From: an uncultured Porphyromonadaceae bacterium
GTDB taxonomy: Bacteria; Bacteroidota; Bacteroidia; Bacteroidales; Muribaculaceae
NCBI GenBank assembly: GCA_938027385.1
Contig: CALJBF010000310.1
Span: 1 to 9,638 of the forward strand
DNA: 9,638 nt
Direction of reading: 5' to 3'
The notes beneath the pieces were generated by a model, which was not told the DNA's origin, did not search any database, and saw only the letters and a program-made list of their open reading frames with translations. A program made the translations under genes and the position numbers. Positions 5,944-9,638 of this stretch are shown here, piece by piece. The first letter of the stretch is position 1, and every line of letters starts with the position of its first letter.

Positions 5944-5952
5944 GTACCTTTG
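5921..5952 (+). promoter_or_regulatory. Promoter reading towards the KTSC gene
   Basis: TTTC (5921-5924), 20 nt, TACCTTTG (5945-5952): a perfect -7 box with a near-consensus -33. The start would be near 5958, about 105 nt before the KTSC ATG. The direct repeats at 5909-5943 overlap it, so it is likely regulated. Confidence 0.55.
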
Positions 5953-6061
5953 CACATCAATCTTACATACGTCACGTTTATTGAGGATATGATTTTATTC
6001 CCACAATCAATCTCACGTAGCAAATTGTGCAAACATGATAATCTAACCGTCGTTATTTTCT

Positions 6062-6256
6062 ATGCGATATACCATAAACTCGGCATTAATCCTGTGGATT
6101 GAATATGATGGCGACACTGGAACACTTGCTGTCACTCTAAGAGGAGGTGCAACATACCTTTATCACGGAGTGCCTGAATCTGTCGTTGCCGCGTTCCTGT
6201 CTGCGCCATCGAAAGGTCAGTATTACAACCGTCACATTCGAGGTCGTTATCAATAG
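6062..6256 (+). CDS. KTSC-domain small protein
   Basis: A 64-aa protein that is a single KTSC domain from end to end: INSALILWIEYD at the start, the strand TLAVTLRGGATYLYHGVP, and the closing FLSAPSKGQYYNRHIRGRY. The family pattern is S-x-I-x-x-x-x-Y-D, then L-x-V-x-F-x-x-G-x-x-Y-x-Y, then V-P, then A-x-S-x-G-x-Y-(F/Y)-N, and nearly all of it is present. The domain was first noted at the C-terminus of some lysyl-tRNA synthetases and also occurs alone, often in phages and mobile regions. Its biochemical role is not established; nucleic-acid binding has been suggested. It is alone here, next to the transposase, with its own promoter. Confidence 0.8.
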   Translation: MRYTINSALILWIEYDGDTGTLAVTLRGGATYLYHGVPESVVAAFLSAPSKGQYYNRHIRGRYQ

Positions 6257-6455
6257 GTTCTAAGCGCCAACAGTTCTGCACAATCCACTCCTTGCTGACC
6301 TCGGATGGATGACGATCAATCACATAGCATCCGCATGTGCTGTCGTAATATTCCAACAGCTCCATATATGTAGGTAGTCCGTTATTTCTCCTCATGTGTA
6401 TTTTGGTATATAATTGCCAAAAATAAATGTTGAACGTTCCGGCATGCCATGGCTG

Positions 6456-7067
6456 TCAGTGCTCGGGAAACAGGGCACAGAAACCCCGGCGGTTGAACTG
6501 ATAGTACATCTCTATCCGTTCGGGGGTGTCGTTTTCAAGCAGCAGAAGAAGCTCACGGGTAAATTCAAGCACGCCCGAACCGTTGGCCGTGACGATGCGG
6601 CCGTCGGCCACCGCCTGCAGGTGCTCATAACCCTCGGGATTGGTATAGCTGTCGCCACCCCACAGCCGCAGCTGATCGAGGCCGTTGCCGGTGTGCCGCA
6701 CATTGTTGAGGAATCCGGCTCGGGCCATGAATGACGCGCCGTTGCAGATAGCACCTACGATTTTACCATCTTCGACAGCTTTCCTGACAACAGGCACGAC
6801 TTCGTCGGCGGCAGGCGTGAGCCATCCGTAACCGCCCACAAGCACCAGGACGGCATAGTCATCGGGCATGTCGGCTAACGTATAGTCGGGCATTACCCTG
6901 AAACCGCCGATGGCGGTCACCGGTTCAGCCGACGGAGCCACAATCCGGTTCACATATTTCGGATCGGGTTTCAGCTGTTGTTCGTCACTGCTTATGGCCT
7001 CCATCAGATAGACCATCTCATGTGCCGCAAAATCCGGCAGCAGAATGTAAAGTATCTCGTTGCTCAT
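6456..7067 (-). CDS. DJ-1/PfpI family (class I glutamine amidotransferase-like) protein
   Basis: A 203-aa single-domain protein of the DJ-1/ThiJ/PfpI superfamily. The nucleophile elbow is GAICNGASFMA with Cys108. The conserved N-terminal acidic residue is probably Glu17 in DFAAHEMVY. The strand VLVLVGGYGW precedes the elbow as usual. Overall it most resembles the YoaZ/YdeA-like stand-alone branch, which has been linked to stress protection, glyoxalase/deglycase-type activity or proteolysis. The substrate cannot be told from sequence. Cytoplasmic, no signal peptide. Transcribed alone from a good promoter at 7148-7177. Confidence 0.88.
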   Translation of the reverse strand: MSNEILYILLPDFAAHEMVYLMEAISSDEQQLKPDPKYVNRIVAPSAEPVTAIGGFRVMPDYTLADMPDDYAVLVLVGGYGWLTPAADEVVPVVRKAVEDGKIVGAICNGASFMARAGFLNNVRHTGNGLDQLRLWGGDSYTNPEGYEHLQAVADGRIVTANGSGVLEFTRELLLLLENDTPERIEMYYQFNRRGFCALFPEH

Positions 7068-7147
7068 GGTGGAACGGATTCGGGAATAATATAGTTGAGA
7101 AAACAGGCAGCAAGCCGTCTGACGGGCGCCGCAGTCTGATTCCGCTC

Positions 7148-7177
7148 CAAATTTATGAATTTAATCCGAGATTCAAG
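7148..7177 (-). promoter_or_regulatory. Promoter of the DJ-1/PfpI gene
   Basis: CTTG (7177-7174), 18 nt, TAAATTTG (7155-7148) on the minus strand: a perfect TAnnTTTG box with a three-of-four -33. It lies about 80 nt before the ATG at 7067. Confidence 0.6.
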
Positions 7178-7220
7178 GAATGAAGTCAAAAATTATGCCC
7201 GGGTACGAGGCTGTCTCTTA

Positions 7221-7454
7221 CAGGCTGTTTAATATTTATTTAATGACTATCCTCTTTTATCCCCAAATACGTACGTCTAAACTGTAGGGACATCGCTTTG
7301 CGATGTTGCAAACGCCCAAATGTCAATGTTTTCGTGTCTAACATCGCAAAGCGATGTCCCTACACTGATAACTATATAATTGTCTGTAACCCAATTATAA
7401 TATAGATATTGGGGGAAAATAGAGGATGTTCAAAATTTATTTTTAAACAGCCTC
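7221..7454. mobile_element. MITE-like element with ~50-bp imperfect terminal inverted repeats
   Basis: The left end (7221 onward, CAGGCTGTTTAA) and the complement of the right end (7454 downward, GAGGCTGTTTAA) match over about 50 bp. After AGGCTGTTTAA comes an AT-rich stretch, then a shared ATCCTCT and a shared TTT(A/T)(T/C)CCCC-AATA block. The six-base repeat CTCTTA stands at 7215-7220 and 7452-7457 and may be the target duplication, though it overlaps the right terminus by three bases. No reading frame inside could encode a transposase, so it is non-autonomous. The centre holds a second, perfect inverted repeat. The right end touches the stop codon of the bile salt hydrolase gene. GAGGCTGT also occurs at 7208-7215, just outside the left end. 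Confidence 0.6.
7283..7364. repeat. Perfect 25-bp inverted repeat in the MITE centre
   Basis: Arms 7283-7307 and 7340-7364 are exact complements, 32 nt apart. Each arm begins (or ends) with TGTAGGGACATCGC and is itself palindromic around the CATCGC/GCGATG core. The whole can form a stable hairpin in RNA from either strand and could act as a terminator for the bile salt hydrolase transcript. Confidence 0.75.
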
Positions 7455-8510
7455 TTATATCCCGAAAAGGAACCGGAACGGCCCGCAGGCCTCCATCCTG
7501 TCGGCAGCATCCCCGGCATATATCTCGCCATTGGTAAGCAAGAGTTTTTTAACATTACCGCCGGGACTGAAATCAAGTTTCCTCAGATCTATCCAGAAGA
7601 TGTCGGGGCTGAGGGTCGATTCAAAATAATACACGAGATTTTTCTGGTCGGCAACCGTGCGCCAGCGGGTCGACGCAATATTCGGCTGCGAGGGGATTGA
7701 AATCCCAAGTGGCACCGACACATTGCGCATGACACTGAACACACCAGCCACCGCCTGACGATAGTCTGAGGTCTGGGGAAGTGCCTTGATATAGAACGAC
7801 GCACGCACGAACCGGTCCGACGCACGGTTGGTTCCCGGCAGCATCACCAGTCCACCGATCTGGTTCCAGTAGTCGTCTAACGTCTGCTGCTTGTCGTAGG
7901 CAGGAGAGTTCGTCATTACCTGACAGTCTTTCCCGCTATGAATCACAAGTTTTCCGGCTATATACTCGAATATCGCGCTGTTGCCGGTAGAATCGGAAAT
8001 CGAAAGATGCAGTGTCGATTTCGCCCCGTTGGGAAGATCCGGATCATCAATGCGGAACAGTTCCTTGCCAAGCTCCTCCACCGCCTCGTCCACGGTGGCG
8101 AAATTATCAAGCACATATTGCGTCCAGATGCTCAGACCCATCACCGGGCGCTTGTCGCCGGGCCGGTGATAGTCGGTCTCGGCCAGAAAAAGGAGATTGG
8201 CCACAAGCCCTTTCTCGTTCATTCCGTCGCAGATGCCTATGTCGTACCCTGCGGTGACCACACTCCCGTAAGATGATTTCCATTTTACGGAATTGTCAGT
8301 CATGCCGCCGCGACGTTCCATCCCTCTCGGGAAAAAATAAATGTTTGACTGAGGATCTTCTTTCCAGTCCATCGTGCGGCCGGTCACCACCATATCGTCC
8401 GGGCCAAGATATACGGCACGCGTACAGGCATCGGCCTGAACACACATCCCGCACACGCATGCTATAAAGGAAATGCATGCAATGATTCCGTTAAAACCAG
8501 TTCTATCCAT
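7455..8510 (-). CDS. bsh: Choloylglycine (bile salt) hydrolase, Ntn hydrolase family
   Basis: A 351-aa precursor with a signal peptide (1-28, ending CVQADA) cut just before Cys29, the N-terminal nucleophile (ACTRAVYLG). The conserved Ntn residues follow: R45 and D48 in VTGRTMDW, N201 in VMTNSP, and the R of SDRFVRASFY. Other family signatures are YDIGICDGMNEKGL, SIWTQYVLDNFATV and RNVSVPLGI. The sequence closely follows the known Bacteroides bile salt hydrolases, which remove glycine or taurine from bile salts outside the cytoplasm; a penicillin V acylase role is the alternative but less likely. I start at 8510 because it gives a proper signal peptide; the frame is open to 8573. The C-terminus ends FRFLFGI, slightly short, with a MITE directly after the stop. 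Confidence 0.92.
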   Translation of the reverse strand: MDRTGFNGIIACISFIACVCGMCVQADACTRAVYLGPDDMVVTGRTMDWKEDPQSNIYFFPRGMERRGGMTDNSVKWKSSYGSVVTAGYDIGICDGMNEKGLVANLLFLAETDYHRPGDKRPVMGLSIWTQYVLDNFATVDEAVEELGKELFRIDDPDLPNGAKSTLHLSISDSTGNSAIFEYIAGKLVIHSGKDCQVMTNSPAYDKQQTLDDYWNQIGGLVMLPGTNRASDRFVRASFYIKALPQTSDYRQAVAGVFSVMRNVSVPLGISIPSQPNIASTRWRTVADQKNLVYYFESTLSPDIFWIDLRKLDFSPGGNVKKLLLTNGEIYAGDAADRMEACGPFRFLFGI

Positions 8511-8731
8511 AATACCTTGTGTGTGATTAATAAACGACACTATGTGCAGCATGAATCCGCCGGCGAATGCCACCGGATTACAACTATCCCAACGTATTTG
8601 CCGTAAGAATGTTCAGTGCGGCAATATCTGAACGGTTACGGCGCAAGTCTGGCCACAGCAAACGGCAATGCGAACATTATCACACCCGATATCGGCAATT
8701 ACAGTATCATTGCTTTTCAATCATCCATTCA

Positions 8732-9082
8732 CTATTCTTGTTTTTGACGGTTTGACATTATGGTGTCGAAGTTCTCGCGTCCCCAGGTGATAAGAGCTTC
8801 GACATGAGGCAGAAGCGTCTTGCCGAAATCGGTGACAGAATATTCTGTACGCGGAGGTACATCAGGGAACAACTCGCGGCGGATTATGCCGTCGGTTGTC
8901 AGCTGGCGCAGGACCTGCGACAGTACCTTCTCCGACACCGACGGTATGTTGCGGTACAGTTCGTTGAAACGCACCGGCTCGTTCTCGGAAATCTTTACGA
9001 GAACGACCAGCGCCCACTTGTTGCCGAGCCATTCGAGCATCGGAGCGGCCCTGCAATATTCATAGTCTAATTTTTTTGCCAT
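8732..9082 (-). CDS. HxlR-family winged-helix transcription regulator
   Basis: A 116-aa protein made of one HxlR domain: Cys10 in the YEYCRAAP segment, LGNKWALVVLVKI (19-31), the recognition region RFNELYRNIPSVSEKVLSQVLRQL written across 38-61, and the wing PPRTEYSVTDFGKTLLP. HxlR regulators bind DNA as dimers; the N-terminal Cys is a redox or electrophile sensor in several members. It is divergent from the radical SAM gene at 9217, with inverted and direct repeats in the 134-bp gap, so it probably controls that gene, itself, or both. The bile salt hydrolase gene lies 221 nt downstream on the same strand with nothing recognisable between. Confidence 0.92.
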   Translation of the reverse strand: MAKKLDYEYCRAAPMLEWLGNKWALVVLVKISENEPVRFNELYRNIPSVSEKVLSQVLRQLTTDGIIRRELFPDVPPRTEYSVTDFGKTLLPHVEALITWGRENFDTIMSNRQKQE

Positions 9083-9123
9083 ATACGGTCATGCAGAACA
9101 GGCTGAGAACCAACGAAACAAAC

Positions 9124-9169
9124 TTTCAGGTAAGGGTCAAACCTTTAGGTAAGTTGTTGCTTTGACCCT
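9124..9169. promoter_or_regulatory. Candidate HxlR operator region
   Basis: Two overlapping patterns lie between the divergent genes. An inverted repeat, AGGGTCAAA (9133-9141) and TTTGACCCT (9161-9169), has perfect 9-bp arms and a 19-bp spacer. A direct repeat, AGGTAAG, at 9128-9134 and 9147-9153, is spaced 19 bp. Their overlap with the putative promoter of the radical SAM gene suggests repression by the HxlR protein. Confidence 0.5.
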
Positions 9170-9187
9170 GACTATCACCTAATTTTG
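9156..9187 (+). promoter_or_regulatory. Promoter of the radical SAM gene
   Basis: A perfect -7 box TAATTTTG (9180-9187) lies 29 nt before the ATG at 9217. The -33 may be GTTG (9156-9159, spacing 20) or TTTG (9161-9164, spacing 15). The second overlaps the right arm of the inverted repeat. Confidence 0.55.
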
Positions 9188-9216
9188 CATCACAAAATTA
9201 ATAAAAATATCGAGAT

Positions 9217-9638
9217 ATGATACACCCGGAACTACATTTCACAGGGCAGGTATGGCGACCGCCTTACGAAGCCAACTCGCAACTCCTGCAACTCACGTCA
9301 GGATGTACATGGCACAAGTGCAAGTTCTGCAGCCTTTACCACGGTACGCCTTTCCGTATGTCGCCGTTATCGGAAGTGGAGGAAGACCTGAAAGTTATCC
9401 GTCAGTGGCAACCGCGAGCCCGACGTGTCTACCTCACCGGTGCAAATCCATTCGCATTGAGCTACAACAAGCTGATGGATGTGGCTCTGCTGCTGAGAAA
9501 ATATCTTCCACACATGGTTTCATTCGGGATGTTCGCACGTGTCACCGACATCACTCCAAAATCAGTAGATGAACTGAGAAATCTCCACCACCTGAAACTC
9601 GACAGCATAAACATCGGCATCGAAACTGCCCACGACCC
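9217..9638 (+). CDS. Radical SAM protein, N-terminal part (runs off the window)
   Basis: About 140 residues are visible from MIHPELHFTGQVWRPP, with no stop before the window ends. The cluster motif is GCTWHKCKFCSLY with C30, C35 and C38, a C-x4-C-x2-C spacing instead of the usual C-x3-C-x2-C; this variant is known in a branch of radical SAM enzymes with a GC-x4-CxFC signature. Further family features are RRVYLTGANPFAL (the strand carrying the GGE-like SAM contact), a helix, VSFGMFARVTDI and LDSINIGIETAHD, which matches the conserved G-x-E-(T/S) segment. The reaction cannot be told from the N-terminal half. Expression is probably under the divergent HxlR regulator. The start is set by a -7 box 29 nt upstream. 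Confidence 0.88.
   Translation, partial: MIHPELHFTGQVWRPPYEANSQLLQLTSGCTWHKCKFCSLYHGTPFRMSPLSEVEEDLKVIRQWQPRARRVYLTGANPFALSYNKLMDVALLLRKYLPHMVSFGMFARVTDITPKSVDELRNLHHLKLDSINIGIETAHD

Noticed and set aside
5914..6102. Plus-strand frame before the KTSC gene
   Set aside because: Starts upstream of the mapped promoter box, overlaps the KTSC gene and shows no domain; even the internal start at 5988 gives only 38 residues.
7938..8276. Plus-strand frame opposite the bile salt hydrolase
   Set aside because: Antisense of a gene with complete catalytic motifs; no independent support.
9252..9572. Plus-strand frame within the radical SAM gene
   Set aside because: It is an alternative frame of the radical SAM coding sequence, which shows clear CxxxxCxxC and downstream motifs.

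Overview
The window looks like a Bacteroidales chromosome. Several promoters match the Bacteroidota -33 TTTG / -7 TAnnTTTG pattern, one lipoprotein has a Ser/Asp-rich stretch after its lipobox cysteine, and the bile salt hydrolase is of the Bacteroides type. The species cannot be named from this sequence. The flanks (purF-like gene, DJ-1, bile salt hydrolase, HxlR, radical SAM) are fairly GC-rich, while about 3.5-6.4 kb is clearly AT-rich and reads as an inserted or accessory block.

Layout. 1-2.45 kb: a PurF-type phosphoribosyltransferase whose glutaminase site has lost its key residues, then a zinc-ribbon/PNPOx-like flavin protein, both on the minus strand. 2.5-3.5 kb: a beta-barrel outer-membrane protein and a lipoprotein on the minus strand, closed by a long hairpin. 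3.59-3.82 kb: no convincing gene, but a strong minus-strand promoter followed by two long imperfect hairpins and a T run, which is the architecture of a structured ncRNA or leader.

3.9-4.74 kb, plus strand: a Panacea-domain (DUF4065/SocA-like) protein directly followed by a small two-helix membrane protein, a good candidate toxin-antitoxin (PanAT) module. It converges through an 11-bp hairpin on a minus-strand pair: an IS1595-family transposase and a 54-aa basic protein starting 2 nt after it. Similar 14-bp dyads lie outside this block on both sides. 6.06 kb: a KTSC-domain protein.

6.4-9.1 kb: a DJ-1/PfpI protein, a ~235-bp MITE-like element with ~50-bp imperfect terminal inverted repeats lying against the stop codon of a bile salt hydrolase, and an HxlR-family regulator. 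The regulator is divergent from a radical SAM gene that runs off the right edge; repeats between the two are plausible operators.

The most interesting points are the Panacea/membrane-protein pair next to a transposase, the structured RNA at 3.6-3.8 kb, and the PurF homologue with a dead glutaminase domain.
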